A stretch of 22,767 bases of DNA from Pseudomonadota bacterium (GCA_023433305.1 JAEZCZ010000056.1:1-22767); one strand, 5' to 3'. Positions 1 through 7,055 are shown, counted from the first letter of the stretch. The notes: generated by a model not told the origin, from the sequence alone. Numbers and translations are program-made.

Positions 1-8
1 CACCCGCG

Positions 9-29
9 CCCCCCCGCCACTGGGGGGGG
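9..29. other. C-run/G-run inverted repeat downstream of serC
   Basis: A run of seven C (9-15) and a run of eight G (22-29) flank a six-base spacer, so the transcript of either strand could form a very GC-rich hairpin. It sits just past the serC stop (47) on the minus strand, before whatever gene follows outside the window. No T-run follows it on the minus strand, so a classical terminator is not supported. It could be an attenuating or mRNA-stabilising hairpin, or simply a homopolymer-rich spacer. Runs like this are also prone to sequencing error. Confidence 0.3.
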
Positions 30-46
30 TGACGCCGTTGGGAGGT

Positions 47-1177
47 TCAGGCCGCCTTGAGCGAAGCCCAGGCCCAGTCGAGCCAGGGGCCGAGCGCCTC
101 GACGTCGGCGGTGTCGACCGTCGCGCCGCACCAGATGCGCAGGCCCGGAGGGGCATCGCGATAGCCGGCGATGTCGTAGGCCGCGCCTTCCTTCTCCAGC
201 AGGCCGGCAAAGGCCTTGATGAAGTCGGTGTCGGCGCCTTCGACCGTGAGGCACACCGAAGTGCGCGAGCGGATGCTCTCGTCCTCGGCAAGGTGGCCGA
301 GCCAGTCACGCGCGGCGACGATCTTGTCGAGCGCCGCGGCATTGGCGTCGGAGCGGGCCTTGAGCCCTTCGAGCCCGCCGAGGCCCTTGGCCCATTCGAG
401 CGCCCAGATCGCGTCTTCGACCGCGAGCATCGACGGAGTGTTGATTGTCTCGCCCTTGAAGATGCCCTCGGCGAACTTGCCCTTGGCCATCAGGCGGAAC
501 ACCTTCGGCAGCGGCCATGACGGCGTATGGCTTTCGAGCCGCTCCACCGCCCGCGGGCCGAGGATCAGCACGCCGTGCCCGCCCTCGCCGCCGAGCACCT
601 TCTGCCACGAGAAGGTCGCGACATCGATCTTGTCCCACGGAATGTCGTAAGCGAACACCGCGCTCGTGGCGTCGGCGAAGCTCAGGCCCTCGCGGTCGGC
701 GGGGATCCAGTCGCCGTTCGGCACGCGTACGCCCGAGGTGGTGCCGTTCCAGGTGAACAGCACGTCGTTCGACCAGTCGACCTGGCGCAGGTCCGGGATC
801 TGGCCGTAGTCGGCGCGCAGGATCGTCGGATCGAGCTTCAATTGCTTGGCGACATCGGTGACCCAACCCTCACCGAAGCTCTCCCAGGCCAGCGTGGTGA
901 CCGGGCGCGCGCCGAGCATCGACCACATCGCCATTTCGAAGGCGCCGGTGTCGGAGCCCGGGACGATGCCGATGCGATGCGTATCGGGGAGCTGCAGCAC
1001 TTCGCGCATCAGGTCGATGCAGTACTGAAGGCGCGCCTTGCCGATCTTGGCGCGGTGCGAGCGCCCCAGCGATTCGGTTGCCAGCTTGTCGGGGGAATAT
1101 CCCGGCGGCTTCGCGCAGGGACCGGAAGAAAAAAACGGACGCGCAGGCTTGCGCGCCGGTACCGTAATCTCAGTCAT
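47..1177 (-). CDS. serC: Phosphoserine aminotransferase
   Basis: The 376-residue product is a class V PLP aminotransferase. It converts 3-phosphohydroxypyruvate and glutamate to phosphoserine in serine synthesis, and can also act in pyridoxal phosphate synthesis. The N-terminus carries FFSSGPCAKPPGYS (about 15-28). The PLP lysine is K193 in TFSWQKVLGGEGGHG, and the cofactor loop is in the preceding FTWNGTTSGVRVPNGDW segment. This type of SerC (about 370-390 residues) is the alphaproteobacterial form. The reading frame stays open to 1318, but the ATG at 1177 is chosen because it is preceded by GAGGAG at a good distance and because family similarity starts there. The extra upstream codons coincide with a structured leader. 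The gene is monocistronic as far as visible; serA commonly follows serC in this group but would lie outside the window. Function is secure. Confidence 0.95.
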   Translation of the reverse strand: MTEITVPARKPARPFFSSGPCAKPPGYSPDKLATESLGRSHRAKIGKARLQYCIDLMREVLQLPDTHRIGIVPGSDTGAFEMAMWSMLGARPVTTLAWESFGEGWVTDVAKQLKLDPTILRADYGQIPDLRQVDWSNDVLFTWNGTTSGVRVPNGDWIPADREGLSFADATSAVFAYDIPWDKIDVATFSWQKVLGGEGGHGVLILGPRAVERLESHTPSWPLPKVFRLMAKGKFAEGIFKGETINTPSMLAVEDAIWALEWAKGLGGLEGLKARSDANAAALDKIVAARDWLGHLAEDESIRSRTSVCLTVEGADTDFIKAFAGLLEKEGAAYDIAGYRDAPPGLRIWCGATVDTADVEALGPWLDWAWASLKAA

Positions 1178-1182
1178 GTAGA

Positions 1183-1237
1183 CTCTCCTCGCAGAGAGCT
1201 CGCGCGGCGTTGGGACCGCGTGGCCCGCGGCGGCCCC
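1183..1237 (-). ncRNA. Structured serC leader (serC-motif-like cis-regulatory RNA)
   Basis: Read on the minus strand, the leader contains two hairpins. The first (1237-1212) has a CCGCG/CGCGG stem with loop GGCCA, extended by a GGGG/UCCC helix across a CCG bulge. The second (1198-1183) pairs CUCUC with GAGAG around a six-base loop, and it buries the Shine-Dalgarno GAGGAGAG five bases before the serC ATG. Alphaproteobacterial serC genes are known to carry a conserved leader called the serC RNA motif, and the position and SD-masking hairpin here agree with that. Its ligand, if any, is not known to me. Identification is by memory of the motif and not by covariance model. Confidence 0.5.
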
Positions 1238-1307
1238 TAAAGACCGGCAGGGACAAGTCAAGGACGATTGCGGTTGCATCGGCAACGATCGCTGCGGACG
1301 CGAGGGA

Positions 1308-1336
1308 TTCACACTCAATTCAGTGTGTGTTATCCT
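1308..1336 (+). promoter_or_regulatory. Sigma-70-like promoter with an internal dyad, before the extensin-like gene
   Basis: A -35 of TTCACA (1308-1313) and a -10 of TATCCT (1331-1336) are separated by exactly 17 bases and lie 29 bases before the ATG at 1366. The spacer region holds a near-perfect dyad (1310-1327): CACACT and AGTGTG arms around a core of CAATTC. A GATTC site (1306-1310, a GANTC CcrM methylation sequence) overlaps the -35. The dyad could bind a repressor. All of this is read by eye. Confidence 0.45.
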
Positions 1337-1365
1337 AGACTTACCATGTTGAACGAGGACGGGGC

Positions 1366-2058
1366 ATGGTTAGCAAGGGTTTGGTCGTACTGGCAGCCGC
1401 GGCTTTTGTCGCGGGCTGCTCCGCGCTGCCGGAGCGGGCTTCGGATCGGCCGCCCGACCGCCGTGGCACCGCCGGCACGAGCGTCGGCGCGATGCCGGCC
1501 CCCTACAACCCCGCGACCGGCCAGTGCCTCGCCGAGCTCGGGCAGATGGGCGCGCAGTACACGGCCGTGCCCGATCGTTATTTCGAACAGGGCTGCTCGA
1601 TCACCGGGACCGTGCAACTGGCCGCGCTGCCCTCGGATCGCTCGCAACTCGGCGTGAACAACCTCGGCCCGGTAACCTGCGCGGTGAGCCAGGCGTTCAC
1701 CGGATGGGCGCGCTATGGCGTGGACCGGGCCGCGCGGCAGATCCTCGGCTCGCCCGTGCGCAGCATCGAGACGATGGGCAGCTATTCGTGCCGCAACGTC
1801 GCCGGATCGGGCCGCCGGTCCGCCCACGCCACCGGGGACGCTATCGACATCGGCGGTTTCGTGCTCGAGGACGGCAGGCGCATCATGGTGAAGAGCGCGT
1901 GGTTCGGGGGCACCGACCGCGAGCGCGAGTTCCTTAGGGTCATCCAGCAGAGCGCCTGCAAGCGTTTCGACACCGTGCTCGGCCCCGATTACAACAGCGC
2001 CCACCACGACCATCTGCACGTCGAAGGCGTGATCGGCACGAAGAGCTACTGCCGCTGA
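1366..2058 (+). CDS. Extensin-like C-terminal domain lipoprotein
   Basis: The 230-residue product starts with a lipoprotein signal peptide with lipobox VAGC (C18), so it is probably anchored in the envelope. After a proline/arginine-rich linker (20-48) comes an extensin-like C-terminal domain, about 50-230. The domain shows SAHATGDAIDIGGF (H154, D158, D161) and HHDHLHVE (213-220). These His/Asp positions resemble the metal-binding pattern of LAS/M15-type D-Ala-D-Ala peptidases. Six further cysteines (54, 77, 105, 142, 198, 229) suggest disulfides in the periplasm. A cell-wall role is likely, but the substrate is unknown. The ATG at 1366 follows GAGGACGGGGC. The end overlaps the convergent regulator by 13 bases. 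Confidence 0.85.
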   Translation: MVSKGLVVLAAAAFVAGCSALPERASDRPPDRRGTAGTSVGAMPAPYNPATGQCLAELGQMGAQYTAVPDRYFEQGCSITGTVQLAALPSDRSQLGVNNLGPVTCAVSQAFTGWARYGVDRAARQILGSPVRSIETMGSYSCRNVAGSGRRSAHATGDAIDIGGFVLEDGRRIMVKSAWFGGTDREREFLRVIQQSACKRFDTVLGPDYNSAHHDHLHVEGVIGTKSYCR

Positions 2059-2768
2059 CGCTTGGTCCGGCGACCGTCGCCTTCGTCGCGTCGACCGATC
2101 TGGCCCGCGACCCCCACTTCGGCGCCGCGCACTCTATCCCGACCCTCAGTCGGAGGCGTCGCCGCGGCACCCAGCTTCGAATCGAGCCAGAGGCGCACGG
2201 CATCGGCGGCATGGCCGGCGCGCAGCTTGGTCATCATGTTGCCGCGATGAATCTCGACCGTGCGCGGGCTGATATCGAGCCGCCGCGCGATTTCCTTGTT
2301 GGAGGAGCCCGCGCTCAGCAATTCGAGCACCTCGCGCTCGCGCCTGCTTAGCAAGGCGATGGCGCGGCGCGCCTCGACCTGGCGGCGGCGGCCTTCGATG
2401 TGCTGGCCGGCCTCGGCGATCACGTCATGCAGGCGGCGAGCGAAACGGCCCATTTCGAGCGGCAGACGCAGGTAATCGAGCGCCCCGGCCTTGATCGCCG
2501 CCACGACCTGCTCGGTCTCCGGCTGGGGCGAAACCATCACGACGGGCAGCCACATGCCCGCTTCGCCGAGTTGCCGGATCAGATCTCGGGCCATGTCCGG
2601 AGTGCCATCGTCGGCCGCCATCACGATGCCTTCGTGCGGCGGGCGTGCCAGCAGCTCGCCAAGCTCGCCATAGACCTCCGCATGGTGGCCGAGGGCAAAG
2701 ACGATCCGAGCCTGCTCCGCACGGGAACGGCTGTCGCCGCATACGATATGCAATATCGTCCGGTCCAT
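2046..2768 (-). CDS. FixJ/NarL-type response regulator with LuxR HTH
   Basis: The 240-residue product has an N-terminal receiver-like domain (about 1-120) and a LuxR-type HTH (about 138-195). The HTH is very close to the FixJ pattern, with LSRREREVLELLSAG, NKEIARRLDISPRTVEIHR and a K181 turn. The receiver looks degenerate. The likely phosphoacceptor is D53 in MAADDGTPDM, the usual paired N-terminal acidic residues are reduced to one (D12), and the invariant lysine of the KP motif is arginine (R101 in LRLP). A basic tail of about 35 residues (205-240) follows the HTH. No histidine kinase is adjacent. The start at 2768 is chosen because the receiver fold begins there; the frame is open to 2885 with unconvincing sequence. 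The target genes are unknown. The 3' end overlaps the extensin-like gene. Confidence 0.85.
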   Translation of the reverse strand: MDRTILHIVCGDSRSRAEQARIVFALGHHAEVYGELGELLARPPHEGIVMAADDGTPDMARDLIRQLGEAGMWLPVVMVSPQPETEQVVAAIKAGALDYLRLPLEMGRFARRLHDVIAEAGQHIEGRRRQVEARRAIALLSRREREVLELLSAGSSNKEIARRLDISPRTVEIHRGNMMTKLRAGHAADAVRLWLDSKLGAAATPPTEGRDRVRGAEVGVAGQIGRRDEGDGRRTKRQRQ

Positions 2769-2884
2769 GTTGTCACATTGCCCCCCGCGGCCACCAGGCG
2801 CATTTGGGGGCCGCGCGAATGCGGTGTTATTTCCCCGGACCCCGGCGTGTAATACGGCGGAATGCCTAGGGGAAATTGCGTCCA

Positions 2885-2924
2885 TACCGGATTAAGCCGA
2901 GAGCGTTAATGCCCTTTTCCGGTA
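2885..2924. repeat. Inverted repeat between Anbu and the response regulator
   Basis: The perfect arms TACCGGA (2885-2891) and TCCGGTA (2918-2924) flank 26 bases, which contain a further imperfect TTAAGC/GCGTTAA pairing. It lies in the roughly 200-base gap after the Anbu stop (2969) and before the regulator start (2768), both on the minus strand. No T-run follows, so it may be a processing or termination structure for the Anbu operon, or an operator for the regulator gene. The rest of the gap (2769-2968) shows no gene and no clear promoter. Confidence 0.35.
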
Positions 2925-2968
2925 CAACGTGAACGCCGTTTTCGTATCGGTTAAGTAAATCCCCCTAA

Positions 2969-3715
2969 TCAAGCCTTCTGGTAGAAGGTGTAGTCGGGCA
3001 GAGAATGGAACGCGGTTCGCAGTGCTTCGCTCCAGCTGCTTGAAATGGCGTCGAAATACGGGTCACCATGCTCGATACGGCGCTCGTGGAGAGGCTCGAA
3101 CTTGTCGCGCTTGACGACCAGCAGATCGAGCGGGAGGCCGACCGAAAGATTGGCTTTCAAGGTGGAATCGAAGCTCACCATCAGCAGCTTCGCGGCGTCC
3201 TCGAAGCTCATCTTGCGGTCGTAGCCGCGGATCAGGATCGGTCGGCCATACTTGGTTTCGCCGATCTGGAAGAACGGCGTGTCCCAGCTCGCTTCGATGA
3301 AGTTTCCTTCGGGGTAGATCAGGAACAGCCGCGGCTCCATCCCCTTGATCTGTCCCGCGACGATCAGCGAGGCGGTGAACCGCCCCTTGCCGTGCATGCC
3401 GTTCTCGTCCTGGGTCTGCCGCACGGTCTCGCGCAGCAACTTGCCGGCTTCGGCGGCGACCTGGAACATCGTCGGCAGCTCGAACAGCGAATTGTGGCGG
3501 TCGGCCGGCGCCTTGGTGCGCTCCTCCAACCGACTGATGACGGCCTGCGTGGTGGCGAGGTTGCCGGCGGTCATCATGGCGATCATCCGCTCACCCGGCT
3601 TGCACCAGTGGAACATCTTTCGGAACACGGAGATATTGTCGACGCCCGAGTTGGTCCGCGTGTCGCTCATCAGCACCAACCCCTGATCGAGCACCATTCC
3701 AACGCAATACGTCAT
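2969..3715 (-). CDS. Anbu, proteasome-type peptidase (Ntn hydrolase)
   Basis: The 248-residue product is a bacterial proteasome homologue of the Anbu family (ancestral beta subunit, related to HslV). It begins MTYCVGMVLDQGLVLMSDTR. Removal of Met would expose the catalytic N-terminal threonine, and the proteasome-like D18 (SDTR) and K33 (FRKMF) follow at the expected spacing. A glycine-rich TAGNLATTQAV and the GKGRFTASLIVAGQ strand are also typical. The frame is open to 3967, but the Ntn fold and an AGGAA ribosome site (3721-3725) fix the start at 3715. Anbu proteins form ring or helical assemblies; the natural substrate is unknown. It closes the ATP-grasp/alpha-E/transglutaminase operon but has its own predicted stress promoter in the 46-base gap before it. 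Confidence 0.92.
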   Translation of the reverse strand: MTYCVGMVLDQGLVLMSDTRTNSGVDNISVFRKMFHWCKPGERMIAMMTAGNLATTQAVISRLEERTKAPADRHNSLFELPTMFQVAAEAGKLLRETVRQTQDENGMHGKGRFTASLIVAGQIKGMEPRLFLIYPEGNFIEASWDTPFFQIGETKYGRPILIRGYDRKMSFEDAAKLLMVSFDSTLKANLSVGLPLDLLVVKRDKFEPLHERRIEHGDPYFDAISSSWSEALRTAFHSLPDYTFYQKA

Positions 3716-3745
3716 GTCGTTTCCTGCCAGTTTCGGACCCGTACC

Positions 3746-3771
3746 AACGGGGCCGTTCCCCTTACTGTTCC
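3746..3771 (-). promoter_or_regulatory. EcfG-type general stress promoter before Anbu
   Basis: On the minus strand, GGAAC (3771-3767) and CGTT (3749-3746) are separated by exactly 17 bases. This is a full match to the published alphaproteobacterial EcfG consensus, GGAAC-N16/17-CGTT. Transcription would start near 3738-3740, leaving a leader of roughly 24 bases with the AGGAA ribosome site of Anbu. The -35 overlaps the stop region of the transglutaminase gene. The -10 lies in a small dyad, AACGG-GG-CCGTT (3746-3757). Confidence 0.55.
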
Positions 3772-4577
3772 GCGGTCTGCTGCGCCACGGCCAGTTCGAC
3801 CGACAGTTCCTCCGCCGCGACCCCGAAGCTGATCCCCGTGATCGGCGCTGCGTCGCGGTAGTCTCGTCCGGTGGCAACGCGCACGTAGCGCGGATCCGGG
3901 CTGATGCCGTTCGAGATGTCGAACCCCAGCCAGCCGAGCCCGTGGACCCAGGCCTCCGCCCAGGCATGAGTGGCTTCCTGCTCCACGCGATCGTCCATCA
4001 TCAGGTAGCCGCTGACATAGCGCGCCGGAATCTCGAGCGAGCGGGCCGCGGCGATGAAGATGTGGGCGTGGTCCTGGCATACCCCGTGGCCCGCCGCGCA
4101 GGCCTCCTCCGCCGTGGTGTCGACGTGCGTATGGCCCGTGTCGTAGGTGACCCGCTCGCGGATCGCTGCCGAGAGATTGTGCAACGTCGGAACCATGCCT
4201 TCCGGACTGCGCTCGATCGAGGCGATCAGTTGCCGGATACGCGGTCCGGGCTCGGTCAGGTCGGTATGGCCGAGGAATGCCCACAGCGGCAGATGCCCCG
4301 AATGGTGGCCGAGGACGCCGGCCTTGTCCTCGGTCTCGACCGTGCCATGGCACGTCACGGCGACGTCCGTCGCGCCTTCGAGCACCGATACGAGCGTGAC
4401 GTGATTGTGGTTCTGGTCGTCGTACGAGAGCTCTTCCTGAACTCCCTCGTACTCCATGGTCCAATCGAGGATGCGCTGGCCCTGGGTTTCCTTCGGCGTC
4501 AGGCGCAGGCGCTGCAACCCGTGCGCGATCGGCTCCCTGAAGCGGTATCGGGTGACGTGGCGGATGGCGAGGCGCAT
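3762..4577 (-). CDS. Transglutaminase-like Cys peptidase, Anbu-operon type
   Basis: The 271-residue product has an N-terminal bacterial transglutaminase-associated beta domain (about 1-80, starting MRLAIRHVTRYRF) and a transglutaminase-like core. The catalytic triad is visible as C167 in GHGVCQDHAH, H204 in THAWAEAWV and D220 in GWLGFDISNG. No signal peptide is seen, so it should be cytoplasmic. Proteins of this set are thought to be papain-fold hydrolases or amide-bond remodelling enzymes rather than classical cross-linkers. It starts 9 bases after the alpha-E stop, so the genes are probably co-transcribed and translationally coupled. Confidence 0.9.
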   Translation of the reverse strand: MRLAIRHVTRYRFREPIAHGLQRLRLTPKETQGQRILDWTMEYEGVQEELSYDDQNHNHVTLVSVLEGATDVAVTCHGTVETEDKAGVLGHHSGHLPLWAFLGHTDLTEPGPRIRQLIASIERSPEGMVPTLHNLSAAIRERVTYDTGHTHVDTTAEEACAAGHGVCQDHAHIFIAAARSLEIPARYVSGYLMMDDRVEQEATHAWAEAWVHGLGWLGFDISNGISPDPRYVRVATGRDYRDAAPITGISFGVAAEELSVELAVAQQTAEQ

Positions 4578-4586
4578 TCGATACCC

Positions 4587-5531
4587 TCAGCTCGTGAAGC
4601 GATATTGCTCGGCGATCGCGCTGGCGACCGCCTGGTTGCGCGCGACGAAGCCGATCAGGAACTCGTGGAGCCCCTCGTCGAAAATGGCGTCGATCGACTT
4701 GCCGGTGAGCTGCTGGTCGGCGAGCCGCATCAACTCGTGCGCGGGGCCTTCGTGGCCGTGGAGCCGCGCGAGCGCCGAGAGGTTTTCGCGCATGGTGGCA
4801 TAGCAGAACGCCAGGCTGCGCGGAAACCGGTCATCGAGGATCACGAACTCGGCGATCGAACGCGCATCCATCCGTCCGGCGTTGAGCCAGCGATAAGCGC
4901 GCTCTCCGGACAACGACCGCAGCACGTTGTCCCACTGCGCCGTATCGAGCGCAGTGCCAACGTAAGCGAGAGAAGGCAGCAGGAGGTAGTATTTGACGTC
5001 GAGGATGCGCGCGGTGTTGTCGGCCCGCTCCAGAAACGTCCCGGCCCGCGCGAACGAGTAGATCTCGTTGCGCATCATCGAGCCGTGTGTCGCACCGCGC
5101 ACCAAAGTCGATTCCCGCCGGATCGCCGCCAGCGCCTGATTCAGGCTCGAATCGCGTATCGGGCGTGCAAGCATCTCGCTCAGGCTCATCCACCCGTCGT
5201 TGATGGCCTCCCAAACCTCGAGTGTGATCGCGGAGCGACAGGTGCGAGCATTGAAGCGCGCACGCTCGACCATGGACAGCACGCTCTCGGGGTTGGCCTT
5301 GCCGCGCAGCACGAAGTCGCAAACGTGCGCGCTGGTGAAATCGTCATGGGCCGCCGCGTACCCCTGCATCAGACCGAGCGTGGTGAGAACCGAACGCCAT
5401 TCCGCGTTCGCCGCCTCGGCTCCGCGCGTCAGCGCCATGCGATGCCCCGCGGCCAGTAGCCGCGCGGTATTCTCCGCCCGCTCGAGATAGCGGTACATCC
5501 AGAAGATGCCGTTGGCGACGCGGCCTAGCAT
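4587..5531 (-). CDS. Alpha-E domain protein (DUF403)
   Basis: The 314-residue product matches the alpha-E family from its first residues, MLGRVANGIFWMYRYLERAE. It is predicted to be all-helical with no signal peptide or membrane segment. The family is almost always found beside circularly permuted ATP-grasp and transglutaminase-like proteins, and its biochemical role is unsolved. Conserved-looking stretches are YSFARAGTFLERADNTARIL (about 165-184) and GERAYRWLNAGRMDARSIAE (about 209-228). The start lies 16 bases after the ATP-grasp stop. A partner or scaffold role for the ligase is inferred from context only. Confidence 0.9.
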   Translation of the reverse strand: MLGRVANGIFWMYRYLERAENTARLLAAGHRMALTRGAEAANAEWRSVLTTLGLMQGYAAAHDDFTSAHVCDFVLRGKANPESVLSMVERARFNARTCRSAITLEVWEAINDGWMSLSEMLARPIRDSSLNQALAAIRRESTLVRGATHGSMMRNEIYSFARAGTFLERADNTARILDVKYYLLLPSLAYVGTALDTAQWDNVLRSLSGERAYRWLNAGRMDARSIAEFVILDDRFPRSLAFCYATMRENLSALARLHGHEGPAHELMRLADQQLTGKSIDAIFDEGLHEFLIGFVARNQAVASAIAEQYRFTS

Positions 5532-5547
5532 GAGGAAAGCCGCCGCA

Positions 5548-6978
5548 TCAGTCGTCCAGCACCCAGCTGTCCTTGGTGCCGCCGCCCTGGCTCGAATTGA
5601 CCACCAGCGAGCCCCTTTTGAGCGCCACGCGGGTCAAGCCGCCCGGCGTTATGTCCACGCCGTCGGGCGAGACGAGCACGAAAGGCCGCAAGTCGACATG
5701 GCGCGGCGCCAGCCCGTGCTTGGTGAAGATCGGCACTGTCGACAGCGCCAAAGTCGGCTGGGCGATGTAGTTGCTGGGGTTAGCCCGCAGCTTGCCGCGA
5801 AACGCCTCCAGATCGCGCTTGCTGGCGGCGGGGCCGATCAACATGCCGTAGCCTCCGGAGCCATGGACCTCCTTCACGACCAGCTCGTGAAGATGCGAAA
5901 GGACGTACTTCAGGCTGTCCGGGTCGGCACAGCGCCAGGTCTGCACATTGGGCAGGATCGGCCGTTCGCCGGTGTAGAACTCGACGATCTCGGGCATGAA
6001 CGAATAGATCGCCTTGTCGTCGCCAATGCCCGTCCCGGGCGCGTTGGCAATCGTGACGCCCCCCGCGCGATAGACGTCCATGATTCCCGGTACGCCGAGA
6101 ACGCTCTTCGGATTGAAGGTCAGCGGGTCGAGGTACTCGTCGTCCACCCGGCGATAGAGCACGTCGATCGGCCGGAAACCGCGCGTGGTCCGCATTTGCA
6201 CCCGGCCTTCGACGACCCGCAGATCGCTGCCCTCGACCAGCTCGGCGCCCATCTGGTCGGCGAGGAAGGCGTGCTCGAAATAGGCGGAATTGTAGATCCC
6301 CGGTGTCAGCACCGCGACGACCGGCGTGTCGGGAGCGCCCTCCGGCGCGCAGGCCGCGAGGCTCTTCGCCAGACGGCGTGGATAGTTCGAAACCGGCTGC
6401 ACCTTCACGCGCGCGAACAGCTCGGGGAACATCGCCATCATCGTCTCGCGGTTCTCGAGCATGTAACTGACCCCGCTGGGGGTGCGGGCGTTGTCCTCGA
6501 GCACCATGAACTCGTCGGGCCCGGTCCGGACCAGGTCGATGCCGACCACATGCGTGTAGACGCCGCCCGGCGGCGTGAACCCAACCATCTGCGGCAGCCA
6601 GGCCTTGTTGTTGCGGAACATCCGTTCGGGAAGCCGGCCCGAACGGATGATCTCCTGCCGGTGATAGAGATCGTGCATGAAGGCGTTGAGCGCCCGCACC
6701 CGCTGCTCGATCCCGCGCGACAGCCGTCGCCATTCCGCCCCGGTGACGATCCGCGGCACCATGTCGAACGGTATCAGCCGTTCCTCGGCCGCCTCGCTGC
6801 CGTAGACGTTGAAGGTGATCCCGGTGCGGCGAAAGACGCTCTCGGCTTCCGAGCCCTTGCGGCGCAGCCAGCCCACGTCCTGCTCGGATAGCCAGGCGCT
6901 GTACTCGCGATAAGCTTCGCGCACCGAGCCGTCCGGCTCGTGCATTTCGTCGAATTGGGAAAGGCTGCCCGCGTTCAT
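5548..6978 (-). CDS. Circularly permuted ATP-grasp protein
   Basis: The 476-residue product belongs to the circularly permuted ATP-grasp family (DUF404/DUF407 type). The metal-binding segment VLEDNARTPSGVSYMLENR (about 159-177) comes before the nucleotide-binding lysine and glycine-rich loop VVKEVHGSGGYG (367-378), the reverse of a normal ATP-grasp. NSSQGGGTKDSWVL lies near the C-terminus (about 461-474). ATP-grasp enzymes join a carboxylate to an amine through an acyl phosphate, so a peptide or amide ligase is expected; substrates are unknown. The ATG at 6978 is preferred because AGGG precedes it; a GTG at 7011 in the same frame would add 11 residues. It is the first gene of the four-gene Anbu operon. 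Confidence 0.9.
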   Translation of the reverse strand: MNAGSLSQFDEMHEPDGSVREAYREYSAWLSEQDVGWLRRKGSEAESVFRRTGITFNVYGSEAAEERLIPFDMVPRIVTGAEWRRLSRGIEQRVRALNAFMHDLYHRQEIIRSGRLPERMFRNNKAWLPQMVGFTPPGGVYTHVVGIDLVRTGPDEFMVLEDNARTPSGVSYMLENRETMMAMFPELFARVKVQPVSNYPRRLAKSLAACAPEGAPDTPVVAVLTPGIYNSAYFEHAFLADQMGAELVEGSDLRVVEGRVQMRTTRGFRPIDVLYRRVDDEYLDPLTFNPKSVLGVPGIMDVYRAGGVTIANAPGTGIGDDKAIYSFMPEIVEFYTGERPILPNVQTWRCADPDSLKYVLSHLHELVVKEVHGSGGYGMLIGPAASKRDLEAFRGKLRANPSNYIAQPTLALSTVPIFTKHGLAPRHVDLRPFVLVSPDGVDITPGGLTRVALKRGSLVVNSSQGGGTKDSWVLDD

Positions 6979-7011
6979 GGATCCCTGTTTAGACGCGAGC
7001 CAAGGTCGCAC

Positions 7012-7025
7012 GGTTCGGGTGAACC
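7012..7025. repeat. Short dyad upstream of the ATP-grasp operon
   Basis: A perfect inverted repeat, GGTTC-GGGT-GAACC, lies 33 bases before the ATP-grasp ATG in the gap after the hydrolase gene. It could be an operator or a small hairpin in a read-through transcript. No convincing -35/-10 pair was found with it. Confidence 0.25.
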
Positions 7026-7055
7026 GCCAAGCCCGTCACGTCACAGGAAATGCGC

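Noticed and set aside
1234..1261. TTGACT, 16 bases, TAGGGG on the minus strand as the serC promoter
   Set aside because: It would start transcription inside the first leader hairpin. Either the leader is shorter than proposed or the promoter is further upstream; the two calls conflict, so no promoter was listed.
2820..2890. Possible promoter of the response regulator (TATTAC with a weak -35)
   Set aside because: No -35 better than a poor match was found at any normal spacing.
3714..6891. Long plus-strand frames opposite the Anbu operon (581 and 461 codons)
   Set aside because: They are antisense shadows of four minus-strand genes with clear catalytic motifs and operon spacing.
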